This document shows positions 1 to 10,363 of a DNA stretch of 64,000 bases, piece by piece (the stretch's first letter is position 1; the number at the start of each line of letters is the position of its first letter). The position numbers were made by a program, and so were the translations under genes. The notes under the pieces are model-generated. The model was not told the DNA's origin. It worked only from the letters and a program-made list of their open reading frames with translations, and searched no databases. The stretch comes from an uncultured Bacteroidales bacterium (GTDB taxonomy: Bacteria; Bacteroidota; Bacteroidia; Bacteroidales; Muribaculaceae): contig CACYRK010000017.1 in the NCBI GenBank assembly GCA_902776835.1, forward strand, positions 1-64,000, given 5' to 3'.

Positions 1-173
1 TTTTGAGGACATTTTGATTTTAAAATTAATCAATTTTTAAGAACCAAAATACTCATTATATTACAGCATCCCACTTCATTCTCTACTTACCAACTAATTC
101 TACAACAGGTATTTATGCAAAAATTAGCCAAGTTTTATAATCAATTATTCCTCCGTTATCAACCGAGCAATTT

Positions 174-209
174 GTCCTCAAAAGAACCGTCCCTTTGAGG
201 ACATTTTGA
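174..209 (+). terminator. Intrinsic terminator-like hairpin
   Basis: TGTCCTCAAA (174-183) pairs with TTTGAGGACA (195-204), a perfect 10-bp stem with an 11-nt loop, followed by TTTTGA. The same stem core recurs after korB at 27664-27700, so it looks like a reused terminator module. The gene it would terminate lies left of the window. Confidence 0.55.
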
Positions 210-387
210 TAAATAACCATAATTGCTGCTTGAGGTTTTTTCGGTCATAACCGTATTTTGACACACCCTCTTAATCACATCATGGGTCTCCGACCCAATC
301 AAGGTCAACGGTGTAATATCGTCCATTAGCCAAAGTCTCAGCACTTGTCCCGCTGTCCCAAGTGTCCCGCTGTCCCAACTGTCCCAC

Positions 388-441
388 TGTCCCAACTGTC
401 CCAACTTATTTTTTGTGGGACACTTTGGGACAGTTGGGACA
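388..441. repeat. 15-bp perfect inverted repeat inside GGGACA tandem repeats
   Basis: The tract 350-445 repeats TGTCCCAAC/TGTCCCACT units in one direction and then their complement. The arms at 388-402 and 427-441 are exact reverse complements with a 24-nt T-rich loop. It could form a strong hairpin in RNA or DNA; no function is evident. Confidence 0.6.
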
Positions 442-1028
442 GGTCAGACCAGCCCGCCAGGCGACTCCTTTGCCACTGAGGGGAGTGCCCTGACGGGCAG
501 AAATCTTTCAAATCTATTCAAATCTAACAAAATAATTAATTTTCTGTCAGTGGGAGATTTTGTTAAGAATTTGTTTGATTTCTGCGCCGTAGGCGCACTC
601 CTTTCTGCCACAAAGGGAGTCGCGCTGACGCGCGAGAAATCTTTCAAATCTATTCAAAATCTAACAAAATTATGTTTTCGTTAGGTCGTGAAATTTTTAT
701 TTACTTTAATTTACTGCGCTTCGCTTGCCCTCCGGGCTCCGTTCTTTCAGCATCAATGGGCTTCGCCTCAGCATAGCAAGAACAAGTTCTTACTCTGCAT
801 TCGGCTCGCGCCATTGGTCGGTCGTGAGCACCCAGGCGACTCCTTTGCCACTGAGGGAGTGCACTTCGTAGTTCCCGCCAGGCGACTCCTTTGCTGCGGA
901 GGGGAGTGCACTTCGTGGTTCTCGCCAGGCGACTCCTTTTAGTTGGCCAGAAATCAGCAAGCCGCCCGAGATTTGTTCCCGGACGGCTTGTGGTTGAGTG
1001 GGGAGTTATGAGGCGCTCCCTTTGGGGG

Positions 1029-1661
1029 TTAACGGAGTTGCTTGACAACAGTCGTAGAGCCGTCGGAGTGGGTGGTGACGACGATGTTGATGCCGTCAAA
1101 AGGCACCTTGCTGGTCAGGCCAGCAGGATTCACATACTTCACACTCACGATTTCGGGCTCGGCGACGCGCTCGATGACCTCGGTGGGGATATCTGCGCTG
1201 ATGACCAAGGCCTGCAGGTTGTCGGTGGCATTGGCGTCGGTGGGCTTAATGAAGCGCGGAGCGTTGGACGCGTTGCTCTCCCACGGATTAAGTAACTTGA
1301 TGGCAGCCAAGATGGTGTACATCTTGCCCTCGACCATATTATAGTACTCAGAGTCGAGAAGACCGATGATGATGCCGTGGTCGTTGCCCTTGTTGGCGCA
1401 AAGAGCAGGCATGTCGTCCACATTGTAGTACCAACCCACAATTCTCACCACCTGGCAGGGCTTGGGCATCGGGCTGAAACCCTCGGAGAGCGAATAGCTG
1501 GCAATGTCGGGCACTTGTGGGTCGTCTTGGTAGAACGTGACCCAGCTGTCGATGTTGATGGTGGGCCAAGTGCCTTTGCCGCTGAAGCCATTGGTGATGG
1601 TTTGAGTGAGGTCCACGCAATATCCCGGCGAACACCTGACTCTGCAGTCTTGCAGCCACAT
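1029..1661 (-). pseudogene. C-terminal part of secreted carbohydrate-binding-like protein, out of frame with its N-terminal part
   Basis: About 200 residues that continue the protein encoded upstream at 1620-4116 but in another frame. The in-frame segment from about YCVDLTQT onward is well structured and ends in a beta-rich tail (KVPFDGINIVVTTHSDGS...), like the C-terminal sheets of secreted Bacteroidales proteins. That tail might be a type IX sorting domain, but I cannot show it. The first dozen residues of the open frame overlap the upstream frame and are probably not translated as such. One surplus base between about 1615 and 1655 would reconcile the frames, so this is either a true frameshift or an assembly error. 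Confidence 0.6.
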
Positions 1662-4116
1662 AGAGTTCGTCCTCTATGGTGCCGCTCACGCCCTCGAGGG
1701 CATCGGCCAATGTGATTAAGCCAAATCCCAACACCGAGAGTTTTAGATTGTCACCGTCTTCGGCGATGATATACTTGAAGTTGCCGCTGGTGTTGATGAT
1801 GAAGTTGGAACCCGATTCACCTTTAGTTAAGGGTATGTCGGTGCACCAGTTGTTGTGGATTTCGTAGGTGTCGCCGTTGCCCTCAGTGTCGCCGCCGTAC
1901 CAGTTTCCTTCATAGTCAAGGAACTTAAACTGGTCGTTCTCTTCGGTGTGCTTTATGGTGCTATAGGTGCCGTCGCTATTCTTGGTCATGGGTTCGGGCC
2001 TCCACCCGTTGAAGTCGCCTGCCATGTAGTAGCCCTCGGTGGGGAAGCCAGCGACGGTGAGTTCGCCGTTGGCAATGGTGAGCGTGTATTGCGACGTCAG
2101 CACGACGTTGAAGTTCTTCTTGTCGCCATTCGATGTGAGAGGCGCGGTGTTGTCGTCGGCTGTGAAGGTAAAGCGCTGGACGTCGCTACCCGTGTCGGTG
2201 CCTATCCAGTTGCCGTCGTTGTCCTTGATAAGGAACTCGCCGCAGAATTCATGGGTGAGCGTGACGACGCCGTCGCGCTTGACGAACGGCACCATGTCGT
2301 CCTCGTCCCAGTAGTTGAAGTCGCCTATGAGGTAATAGTCGGTTGCAGCATCAATCTCGCCAGCAATGTTGAGGCTGAGGAAGTCGGGCGAAACGGTGAA
2401 CGAGAAGTTCCCGCCATGGTCAAAGTAAATGTCCTTGTTGTTGACATTCAGCGCGATGTCACCCAGCGTCTGCTCGGTAACCCAGAACATATCGCCATCG
2501 GCGGTGGCGCCGTACCAGGTGTCGGCCACGCTGCTCAGGTTGCTGCGTTTCACCACCTGGAAACGATAGCCGGCGGGGATGCTGGTCTCGCCGAGGACGT
2601 AGTTGCCCGTGGCTTCGTCTTCCACAAGTTGGAAGTTGAGTTCGTTGCCCTCCCATTGGTCGTCGGTGGCACCGATGAGCCATGCGCTGATGGTCTCGAC
2701 GGGCCACCCGCTCACGGTGAGTTCGCCGTTGACAATGGTGAGCGTGTATTCGCTTTCGTCCTTGACGTAGATGTTCTTCTTGTTTGCGGCCTGCAGGTCG
2801 GTGCAGAGCGTCACGCTGGGCCAGCCCTCATGCAGCCAGTAGTGTTGCTCGTCGGTCGCGCCGCCCCACTCGTTGCCATATTCGTCCATAATGAGGAACT
2901 CGCCGCTGAAGGTGTGGGTGAGCGTCGAGACGCCGTCCTGGTTGCTGAATGGCACCTTACTGTCGCGGTCCCAATTGTTGAAGTCGCCAATCAGGAAGTA
3001 TTCGCTCGCAGGAGCATAGTTGCCGTGGATGCTCACCTCGCTGAAGTCGGGAGCCACTGTGATGGTAAACTTGCCATTGTCGGTGAACTTGAAGTCGTCG
3101 CCCAGCGTCGACATCATGGCGTAGTCGCCGCCACCGTCGGGAATCTCAATGACGTAGTTGCCCGTCGTGCCGCCGTACCACACGTCATCGACGCTCGTAA
3201 AACTGCTATGCTTGAGCACCTGGCAGTCGAAACCGGCGGGGATGGCCACGTCGACAGCGGTGTAGTAGCCCGTATTGTCGTCTTTAGTGAGCGGGATGAC
3301 AGTGGCGTTGCTCATGTCCCAGCCCGGCTTGGCTGAGCCGACGAGGCTGACTGTCACGACTTCCACGGGCCAGTTGCTCACGGTGAGTTCGTTGTCGTCG
3401 GTGAGAACGAATGAATAACTGCCCTCGTTGGCCAAATACAGGTTTTTCTTATTTGCGGCGTCAGTAACGAGGTTCACCACGGGATTATCCTCGGTAATTG
3501 TGTAGTAATCCATGTCGGTGGCGCTGCCCAAGTATTTATAGTTCTCGTCAATGATCAGGAACTGGCCGCTCATGGTCTTGCCTTCGTAATCTGGGTCAAT
3601 GTCGAGTGTGAATTCGCCTATCCATGCTATGAATTGTGTCTCGCCCCAGTTGTTGAAGTCGCCGGTAAGGAAGCGGGCTTCCTCAAATTCGCCTTCGAAG
3701 CCAAACTGGCGGCTGTCGATGTCGTTGTCATTCATGCTGAAACTGAACGTCCCGGAGTGGCCGATGCGGAAATTCTTGATGCCTTGACCATTGTCGCACT
3801 CTACTGTCGTACCCGGCTCCACGTTTTTGAGCAACGGCTCGCCATCGTTGGGGCAGCCATACCACACGTCAGATTCCTCGCCATATAGGTCGATGTGCAG
3901 TTTCAATTTGAATTCCGTGCCACCATATACCTCGTAGTCGTTGAGTTGCCACACGTCGCCGTCTTTGACGAAGTCGGCTGTCACGGTGTTTCCGTAGGCG
4001 TCGGTGCCACTGAAGGTGATGCTGGTGACCGCCTCGGCCAGCGATTCGGCACCGGCCGCCATGCCGATGGTCGCCAAGGCCATCAGTAGCAATAGTTTGT
4101 GTAATGTCTTAATCAT
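1620..4116 (-). CDS. Secreted multi-module SusE/SusF-like carbohydrate-binding protein (5' part of a frameshifted gene)
   Basis: It starts at 4116 with a clear signal peptide (MIKTLHKLLLLMALATIGMAAGAE). The body contains repeated modules of about 100 residues, each beginning with a LIGDFNNWD-type motif (FLTGDFNNWG, YFLIGDFNNWD, YYLIGDFNYWD, YYMAGDFNGW). They are interleaved with a second module type ending in DxWYG. This is the glycogen/starch-binding-like beta-sandwich pattern of SusE/SusF-type surface proteins (family knowledge). No SusC or SusD gene is adjacent, so substrate and surface location are inferences. The frame continues to 1348, but after about 1640 it encodes low-complexity R/H/Q-rich sequence, showing that the true frame is lost there. 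Confidence 0.7.
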
Positions 4117-4177
4117 AACTGTATAGTTTTATGTGAGTAAAAGTTGTCTTAGCGAAAGTCGCGTTACTAATTGTTCG

Positions 4178-4207
4178 CAAATTTACATTATCTTTTGCAA
4201 ATTCCAA
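4178..4207 (-). promoter_or_regulatory. Bacteroidetes-type promoter for the secreted carbohydrate-binding-like gene
   Basis: On the minus strand, TTG (complement of 4205-4207), 19 nt, then TAAATTTG (complement of 4178-4185), matching the -33 TTG / -7 TAnnTTTG pattern. It lies about 60 nt upstream of the ATG at 4116. Confidence 0.5.
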
Positions 4208-4299
4208 TACTTTAGCCGCATTTTTTTCAAATAATATTAATTTAAAGAGTTTTACATAATTAATCCCTGGATAATTTTCATCTAACACGAATTTCTCAA

Positions 4300-4605
4300 A
4301 TTATCAATTGACTCCCTTTGATGCAGAACAGGGCGCCCTAACGGGCGGAAAATAAAGTAAATAAAAAATTCACGACCTAACGAAAACATAATTTTGTTTG
4401 ATTTGAATAGATTTTGATAGATTTCTTTCGCATTAGCGAAACTCCCTCCGTGCAATCAATCAAAAATAAATTTTCGTTGCGTTTTCTTGTCATTGCGCTC
4501 GGTTTGCAGTAATGTTGCCGCTGACGCGGCGAAATTACGCTGCACCTCGGCAAATTGCAAATAAATTTGCATTTGCGCTCGGTTTGCAGTAATTTTGCAG
4601 GCACA
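4300..4605. repeat. Intergenic mosaic of hairpin repeats upstream of typA
   Basis: Two oppositely oriented variable-stem hairpins (4334-4347, loop TAAC; 4426-4441, loop ATTA) flank a shared segment containing CACGACCTAACGAAAAC and TTTGAATAGATTTTGATAGATTTC, a paired arrangement like BIME elements. At about 4496-4554 a second element type begins CTCGGTTTGCAGTAAT, contains hairpin GCCGC-TGAC-GCGGC (4517-4530), and ends ATTACGCTGCACCTCGG. A partial copy follows at 4574-4600. I find no gene in the 4117-4688 gap. Confidence 0.65.
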
Positions 4606-4688
4606 AAGGCATGGCTGCAGGGCATTGAGGCCCTGTGGCTTGTGTTTGCACGAATAAATCTAAAAAGAATACTTTATAAAAGCACAAT

Positions 4689-6506
4689 ATGCAAAATATT
4701 AGAAATGTGGCAATTATCGCACACGTCGACCACGGAAAGACTACCTTGGTCGACAAGATGCTTGCCGCCGGTAATCTGTTTCGCGACAACCAGAACATGG
4801 GAAGCCAAATCCTCGACAGTAATGACCTGGAACGGGAGCGCGGCATCACCATCTTGTCAAAAAACGTATCAATAAACTACAAGGGATACAAAATCAATAT
4901 CATCGACACTCCGGGGCATAGCGACTTCGGCGGCGAGGTGGAGCGCGTGCTCAACATGGCCGACGGCTGCCTGCTGCTGGTCGACGCCTTCGAGGGCCCG
5001 ATGCCGCAGACGCGCTTCGTGCTCGGCAAGGCACTGGAACTGGGCCTGAAGCCCATCGTGGTCATCAATAAGGTCGACAAGCCAAACTGCCGCCCCGACG
5101 AGGTGCAGGAACTCGTGTTCGAACTGATGTGTAACCTCGACGCCACCGAGGAGCAACTCGACTTCCCCACGGTGTTTGGCAGCGCAAAGAACGGCTGGAT
5201 GAGCGACGACTGGCGCAACCCCACCACCGACATCACTGCCGTGCTCGACGCCATCATTGAGCACATCCCCGCGCCCCAGGTCATCGAGGGCGACCCGCAG
5301 ATGCTCATCACCTCGCTCGACTACAGTTCCTACGTGGGACGTATCGCTGTGGGACGCGTGCATCGCGGCGTGCTGCGCGATGGCATGGAGGTGGGCCTGT
5401 GCAAGAAGGACGGCACCGTGTCGCGCCAAAAGGTGAAAGAATTGCGCACCTTCGAGGGCATGAGCCAAGCGCATGCTGAGAGCGTGGGCAGCGGCGACAT
5501 CTGCGCCATCATCGGCCTCGAGGGCTTCGAGATTGGCGACACCGTGACCTGCCTGGCCAACCCCGAGCCGCTGCCACGCATCGCCATCGACGAGCCTACC
5601 ATGTCGATGCTCTTCACCATCAACGACTCGCCATTCTTCGGCAAGGACGGCAAGTATGTGACCTCGCGCCACATCTGGGAACGCCTGCAGAAAGAACTCG
5701 ACAAAAACCTCGCTTTGCGCGTCGAGCGCACCGAGGGCGAGGACGCCTGGAACGTGTACGGCCGCGGCGTGCTGCACCTGAGCGTGCTCATCGAGGAGAT
5801 GCGCCGCGAGGGATATGAGTTGCAGGTGGGACAGCCGCAGGTCATCATCAAGGAAATCGACGGCGTGAAGTGCGAGCCCATCGAGGTGCTCACCATCAAT
5901 GTGCCCGAGGAGTACTCGAGCAAGATGATCGATATGGTCACCCGCCGCAAGGGCGAGATGACACTCATGGAGACGCAGAACGACCGCATCCACCTCGAGT
6001 TCAAAATCCCGTCGCGAGGCATCATCGGCCTGCGCACCAACGTGCTCACCGCCAGTGCCGGCGAGGCTATCATGGCCCACCGCTTCCTGGACTACGAGCC
6101 TTGGAAGGGCGACATCGCGCGCCGCATCAACGGCTCGCTCATCGCCACCGAGGGCGGCACGGCGTTCGCCTATGCCATCGACAAGTTGCAGGACCGTGGA
6201 CGCTTCTTCATCTTCCCGCAGGACGAGGTGTATGCCGGGCAGGTGGTCGGCGAGCACGCCAAGGAGAAAGACCTGGCCGTCAACGTCACCAAGAGCAAGA
6301 AACTCACCAATATGCGCGCCAGCGGCAGCGACGACAAGGTGCGCATCATCCCGCCCGTGGTCTTCAGCCTCGAGGAGGCGCTCGAGTATATCAAGGCCGA
6401 CGAGTATGTCGAAATCACGCCGCACCACCTGCGCATGCGCAAGATTGTGCTCGACGAACTCGAGCGCAAGCGCATCGCCAAGGCCGCCGGCAACGACGAG
6501 GGATAA
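4689..6506 (+). CDS. typA: Ribosome-associated GTPase TypA/BipA
   Basis: 605 residues, the normal length for the family. The N-terminal translational-GTPase domain shows the P-loop AHVDHGKTT (residues 10-18), the switch II motif DTPGH and NKVD. EF-Tu domain II, EF-G-like domains III and V and the TypA-specific C-terminal region follow, with RGIIGLR in the second half. TypA is a conserved GTPase that acts on the ribosome and supports 50S assembly and stress or low-temperature growth (established for the family). It has its own long upstream region; the next gene starts 58 bp downstream and could be co-transcribed. Identification is secure. Confidence 0.97.
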   Translation: MQNIRNVAIIAHVDHGKTTLVDKMLAAGNLFRDNQNMGSQILDSNDLERERGITILSKNVSINYKGYKINIIDTPGHSDFGGEVERVLNMADGCLLLVDAFEGPMPQTRFVLGKALELGLKPIVVINKVDKPNCRPDEVQELVFELMCNLDATEEQLDFPTVFGSAKNGWMSDDWRNPTTDITAVLDAIIEHIPAPQVIEGDPQMLITSLDYSSYVGRIAVGRVHRGVLRDGMEVGLCKKDGTVSRQKVKELRTFEGMSQAHAESVGSGDICAIIGLEGFEIGDTVTCLANPEPLPRIAIDEPTMSMLFTINDSPFFGKDGKYVTSRHIWERLQKELDKNLALRVERTEGEDAWNVYGRGVLHLSVLIEEMRREGYELQVGQPQVIIKEIDGVKCEPIEVLTINVPEEYSSKMIDMVTRRKGEMTLMETQNDRIHLEFKIPSRGIIGLRTNVLTASAGEAIMAHRFLDYEPWKGDIARRINGSLIATEGGTAFAYAIDKLQDRGRFFIFPQDEVYAGQVVGEHAKEKDLAVNVTKSKKLTNMRASGSDDKVRIIPPVVFSLEEALEYIKADEYVEITPHHLRMRKIVLDELERKRIAKAAGNDEG

Positions 6507-6564
6507 CACCACACTCCGAAACCATTAACCGCAGGGCTCTGGCCCTCAAAAAGTAATACTATAC

Positions 6565-8613
6565 ATGAAAAAATTAATTTTCGCCGTCGCCATGACGGCA
6601 TTGTCAACAACCGCAACATTTGCACAAATGAGCAACTTCGATTACACGGTCGACCGCTTTGCCGACATCCAGGTGCTCCGCTACCAGGTGCCCGGCTTCA
6701 ACGAGTTGTCGCTCAACCAGAAGAAACTGGTCTACTACCTCACCGAGGCAGCACTCCAGGGACGCGACATCCTCTTCGACCAAAACGGAAAGTACAACCT
6801 CGACGTGCGCAAGGTGCTCGAGGAGATTTACACCAACTATCAGGGCGACCGCAACAGCGCCGACTTCAAGGGCCTGGAACTTTACCTGAAGCAGGTGTGG
6901 TTCGGCAACGGTATCTATCACCACTACGGCATGGACAAGTTTGTGCCACAGTTTGGCATCGACTTCTTTGTCGAGGAGTATAACAAGATCCCGCTCGACA
7001 GGCTGCCCATCTTCTCGTGCGACCGATGCACCGAGGAGGGCAAGTGCGACAAGGCTGTGCGCCTGCGCAAGACGCTCGAGAAGGTGATCTTCGACCCAAC
7101 TTTCATGCCTAAGAAGGTCAACCAGGCCGACGGTGAGGACCTCATCCTCACTTCGGCAACCAACCTCTACGAGGGCGTGACACAGCAGGAGGTCGAGGAC
7201 TTCTATGCCGCCATGAAGAACCCCAACGACACCACGCCCATCTCTTACGGCCTGAACACCAAGGTCGTCAAGGAGAACGGCAAGGTGGTCGAGAAACCTT
7301 ATAAGGTGGGCGGTCTCTACTCCGAGGCCATCGTCAACATCATCTACTGGCTGCAAAAAGCCGTCAAGGTGGCCGAGACCAGCGCTCAGCGCGACTACAT
7401 CAACAAACTCATCGAGTTCTACACCACTGGCTCGCTGCTCACCTTCGACGAGTACTCGATCATGTGGGCCGAGGACACCAAGAGCCAGGTGGACTTCATC
7501 AACGGCTTCATCGAGAGTTATGGCGATCCCCTGGGCATGACCGGCTCGTGGGAGAGCATCGTGAACTTCCGCAACAACGAGGCTTCGCACCGCACCCAAC
7601 TCATCAGCAGCAACGCACAGTGGTTCGAGGACAACTCGCCCGTGGATAGCCGCTTCAAGAAGGAGAAGGTGACCGGCGTGAGCGCCAAGGTCATCACCGC
7701 CGCCATCCTGGCCGGCGACAGTTATCCCTCGACGCCCATCGGCATCAATCTGCCCAACAGCAACTGGATTCGCGCCGCTCACGGCTCGAAGTCGGTAACG
7801 CTCGAGAACATCACCGATGCCTACGACGAGGTGGCCAACGGCTCGGGCCTGAACGAGGAGTTCGCCTACAGCCAAGTCGAGGTCGACCTGATGAAGCGCT
7901 ATCTCACCCTGGCCGACAAACTGCACACCGACCTGCACGAGTGCCTGGGACACGCCAGCGGACAACTGCTGCCGGGCGTTGACCCCGACGCGCTCAAGGC
8001 CTACGGCTCGACGCTCGAGGAAGGCCGCGCCGACCTCTTCGCACTCTACTACCTCGCCGATCCCAAACTGGTGGAACTCGGCATCTTCGACAGCCCCGAC
8101 GCCTACAAGGCCGAGTACTACAAGTACATCATGAACGGCCTCATGACCCAACTCTACCGCATCGAGCCGGGCAAGGACATCGAGGAGAGCCACATGCGCA
8201 ACCGCAAGTTCATCAGCGAGTGGTGCCTGCAGAAGGGCAAGAAGGACAAGGTCATCGAACTCGTCAAGCGCGGTGGCAAGACCTATGTGAAAATCAACAA
8301 CTACGAGAAACTGCGTGGCCTCTTCGGCGAACTGCTCGCCGAGGTGCAGCGCATCAAGAGCGAGGGCGACTTCGAGGCCGGACGTAAACTCGTCGAGACC
8401 TACGGAGTGAAAATCGACCCGAAACTCCATGCCGAGGTGCTCAAGCGTTACAACACCCTCGACATCGCTCCCTACAAGGGCTTCGTCAACCCCATCTACA
8501 CTCCGGTGTATGATGCAGCCGGCAACATCACCGACGTCAACGTCACCTACGGTGAGAACTACGTCGAGCAGATGCTCCGCTACAGCCGCGACTACTCGCC
8601 GCTGACTAAGTAA
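6565..8613 (+). CDS. Dipeptidyl peptidase III-like zinc exopeptidase (family M49), secreted
   Basis: 682 residues. The N-terminal signal peptide (MKKLIFAVAMTALSTTATFAQ) predicts export. The M49 zinc site is intact: HECLGH at residues 458-463 supplies the two His ligands and the catalytic Glu, and EEGRAD at 485-490 supplies the third ligand. The HECLGH pentapeptide-type spacing is that known for Bacteroides-type DPP III. The enzyme should remove dipeptides from the N-termini of short peptides in the periplasm, feeding peptide catabolism. It follows typA by 58 bp and ends just before a strong hairpin at 8641-8671. Confidence 0.9.
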   Translation: MKKLIFAVAMTALSTTATFAQMSNFDYTVDRFADIQVLRYQVPGFNELSLNQKKLVYYLTEAALQGRDILFDQNGKYNLDVRKVLEEIYTNYQGDRNSADFKGLELYLKQVWFGNGIYHHYGMDKFVPQFGIDFFVEEYNKIPLDRLPIFSCDRCTEEGKCDKAVRLRKTLEKVIFDPTFMPKKVNQADGEDLILTSATNLYEGVTQQEVEDFYAAMKNPNDTTPISYGLNTKVVKENGKVVEKPYKVGGLYSEAIVNIIYWLQKAVKVAETSAQRDYINKLIEFYTTGSLLTFDEYSIMWAEDTKSQVDFINGFIESYGDPLGMTGSWESIVNFRNNEASHRTQLISSNAQWFEDNSPVDSRFKKEKVTGVSAKVITAAILAGDSYPSTPIGINLPNSNWIRAAHGSKSVTLENITDAYDEVANGSGLNEEFAYSQVEVDLMKRYLTLADKLHTDLHECLGHASGQLLPGVDPDALKAYGSTLEEGRADLFALYYLADPKLVELGIFDSPDAYKAEYYKYIMNGLMTQLYRIEPGKDIEESHMRNRKFISEWCLQKGKKDKVIELVKRGGKTYVKINNYEKLRGLFGELLAEVQRIKSEGDFEAGRKLVETYGVKIDPKLHAEVLKRYNTLDIAPYKGFVNPIYTPVYDAAGNITDVNVTYGENYVEQMLRYSRDYSPLTK

Positions 8614-8640
8614 CCGGGCAATCACGCCACGAAATCAAAA

Positions 8641-8680
8641 GGCGCGCCACCCAACCCAGGGATGGCGCGCCTCGCTATTT
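8641..8680 (+). terminator. Terminator hairpin between the converging DPP III and preA genes
   Basis: GGCGCGCCA (8641-8649) pairs with TGGCGCGCC (8663-8671) around a 13-nt loop, followed by a weak T-tract (TCGCTATTT). Being palindromic it could serve both strands. Confidence 0.65.
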
Positions 8681-8719
8681 CATAATATCTTGATTGCCTC
8701 GATGCCTCCTTTGATATGA

Positions 8720-8845
8720 AGTTTAACACGAATACCCATGAATTATCCATTAATTTTTGACCCAAAGGACTACAAAAATAATTTATGAATAATTCATGTT
8801 TAATCCCACCCAGATGGGCAATTCATGTTAAGTCCCACGCAAAGC
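8720..8845. repeat. AT-rich inverted repeat family (AACACGAAT / ATTCATGTT)
   Basis: An imperfect inverted repeat runs from AACACGAATACCCATGAATTAT to AATAATTTATGAATAATTCATGTT. It is followed by a direct repeat of AATTCATGTTTAATCCCAC and AATTCATGTTAAGTCCCAC. Related inverted repeats occur at 20214-20292 and 24103-24190. No gene seen. Confidence 0.5.
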
Positions 8846-10312
8846 CTATTTGTGTTTTGGGATGCGTTTTGCGATGCCGATGGCGCCGGTGGGGCACACG
8901 AGGCGGCACAGGTGGCAGCCCACGCATTTCGTGCCTACGATGTGCGGCGTGCGGGCCTCGTCGAAGGTGATGGCTTGGTGGCCACCGTCGGTGCACGAGA
9001 CGTAGCAACGGCCACAGCCGATGCACCGCTCGCGGTCAATCATCGGGTAGACCACTGTGGTGCGGTCGAGGTCGCTCGGACGGACAAAATATTGCAGTTG
9101 CTCGCCCACAAGAGCGTCGAGGCTGCTCACGCCACGGCTCGCCATGTAATGCTGCAGGCCGAGAATGAGGTCGTCGATGATGCGGTAGCCATACTGCATG
9201 ACAGCCGTGCACACCTGCACATTGCTGCACCCCAACTGGATGAACTCCAGCGCGTCGCGCCACGTCTCGATGCCGCCAATGCCACTGTATTGCATGCCTT
9301 TCAGAATCTTGTTCTGGGCCATCTCGAGGATAAACCGCAGCGCGATGGGCTTCACGGCGCGGCCCGACAGGCCCGAGACGGTTTTCTGCCCGGCGATGCC
9401 GGCGTCGTCGCTCATGGTCACGCTCTTGATGGTGTTGATGGCGCTGATGGCGTCGGCGTTGGCAAAGTAGGCCGCTATGGCCGGCTGGCTCATGTGGGTG
9501 ATGTTGGGCGTCATCTTGGGGATGACAGGGATAGATACCGAGCGCTTCACGTAAGCCGTGTAGAACAGCACTAACTCCGAGTCCTGACCCACGTCGCTGC
9601 CCATGCCAGCAATGCGCATCTGCGGGCACGAGAAATTCAACTCTATGGCGTCGACGCCAGCCGCCTCGGCCATCTTGGCCAACTCGATCCACTGTTCCTC
9701 GGTGTTGCCCATAATCGACGCTACGACGACCTTCGACGGATAGTCGCGCTTGAGCCGCGCGAGGATGTCGAAGTCGACCTCGGCAGGGTTCTCGCTGAGT
9801 TGTTCCATGTTGCGGAATGCGCCGAAGTCGCCACGCACGCCGTCGCGCGGGATGGCGTCGAAGCGCGGCGACACCTCCACGATGTCGTCGAGGCAAATCG
9901 TCTTGTAGAACACGCCGGCCCAGCCAGCCTCGAAAGCGCGTGCCACCATCTCATAGTTGGTGCATATCGACGACGAGGCCAGGAAGAACGGGTTCTCGCA
10001 CGGTATGCCGCAGAAGTCGATGGCCAGGCTCGGCAACTCGCCGCACGGCTCCACCTCGGGCAATTGCCGCAATGTCTCGGCAATGCGGATGGGGCGGTCG
10101 TAGTGTATGCAAGCCTCTTGGGCGCGAGTCAAATCTTCCTCGTCGCAGTTGGCCACCCACTGCTTCGCCATGGCGTCGTTGCCGAAGCGCACGGCACGCA
10201 GGGCGCGAGCCGGGTCGCCATTGCCACACGCCTTACTACACGGAGCGTCGTTGCACAGCAAGCACCGCCCAGCCTCTTCCAGAATATTAAATTGATATTT
10301 CATAGTACCCAT
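8846..10312 (-). CDS. preA: NAD-dependent dihydropyrimidine dehydrogenase subunit PreA-like, with N-terminal Fe-S extension
   Basis: 488 residues. Residues 1-70 hold a PreT/GltD-type iron-sulfur segment (CLLCNDAPCSKAC). A flavin-binding dihydroorotate dehydrogenase-like TIM barrel follows, with NFSCPQM, GSDVGQD and SGIGGIETW close to those of bacterial PreA. Two 4Fe-4S motifs end the protein (CIGCGRC... and CVGCHLCRLVC). PreA with PreT reduces uracil and thymine, or runs the reverse reaction, using NAD(H). No separate PreT gene is adjacent, so how electrons reach NAD is unclear. A start at 10303 (MKYQF) is as likely as the one at 10312. It converges with DPP III and shares no operon. Confidence 0.87.
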   Translation of the reverse strand: MGTMKYQFNILEEAGRCLLCNDAPCSKACGNGDPARALRAVRFGNDAMAKQWVANCDEEDLTRAQEACIHYDRPIRIAETLRQLPEVEPCGELPSLAIDFCGIPCENPFFLASSSICTNYEMVARAFEAGWAGVFYKTICLDDIVEVSPRFDAIPRDGVRGDFGAFRNMEQLSENPAEVDFDILARLKRDYPSKVVVASIMGNTEEQWIELAKMAEAAGVDAIELNFSCPQMRIAGMGSDVGQDSELVLFYTAYVKRSVSIPVIPKMTPNITHMSQPAIAAYFANADAISAINTIKSVTMSDDAGIAGQKTVSGLSGRAVKPIALRFILEMAQNKILKGMQYSGIGGIETWRDALEFIQLGCSNVQVCTAVMQYGYRIIDDLILGLQHYMASRGVSSLDALVGEQLQYFVRPSDLDRTTVVYPMIDRERCIGCGRCYVSCTDGGHQAITFDEARTPHIVGTKCVGCHLCRLVCPTGAIGIAKRIPKHK

Positions 10313-10363
10313 TTTTTTGCAAAGTTTGTTTGTAATTTGTTGAATTTGTGGTTGTTGTGGTTG

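Larger units (their letters stand above)
1..1028. repeat. Gene-free left end: terminator-like hairpin, inverted GGGACA repeat, hairpin repeats
   Basis: I see no credible gene in this kilobase; the short open frames are low-complexity. It holds a terminator-like hairpin at 174-209, an inverted repeat built from TGTCCCAAC units (388-402 pairs exactly with 427-441), and three members of the variable-stem hairpin family at 487-498, 583-597 and 621-634. Each of these lies between a GGGAG-type left flank and a GAAATC right flank. From 715 to 950 there are further small palindromes such as GCGCTTCGC, and three copies of a GGCGACTCCTTT segment. The first 20 bases resemble the 3' half of another TGAGGACA terminator. 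Confidence 0.6.

Noticed and set aside
415..942. Small open frames in the left-end repeats
   Set aside because: They translate palindromic repeats, lack initiation context and share no domain.
4869..6512. Long open frame (547 codons) antisense to typA, and similar ones antisense to DPP III (6604-8625), the carbohydrate-binding-like gene (1855-3336) and the first TonB receptor (48801-50606)
   Set aside because: Produced by GC-rich codon bias on the opposite strand. Compositions are His/Val/Ala-rich with no domains, and the sense genes are well recognised.
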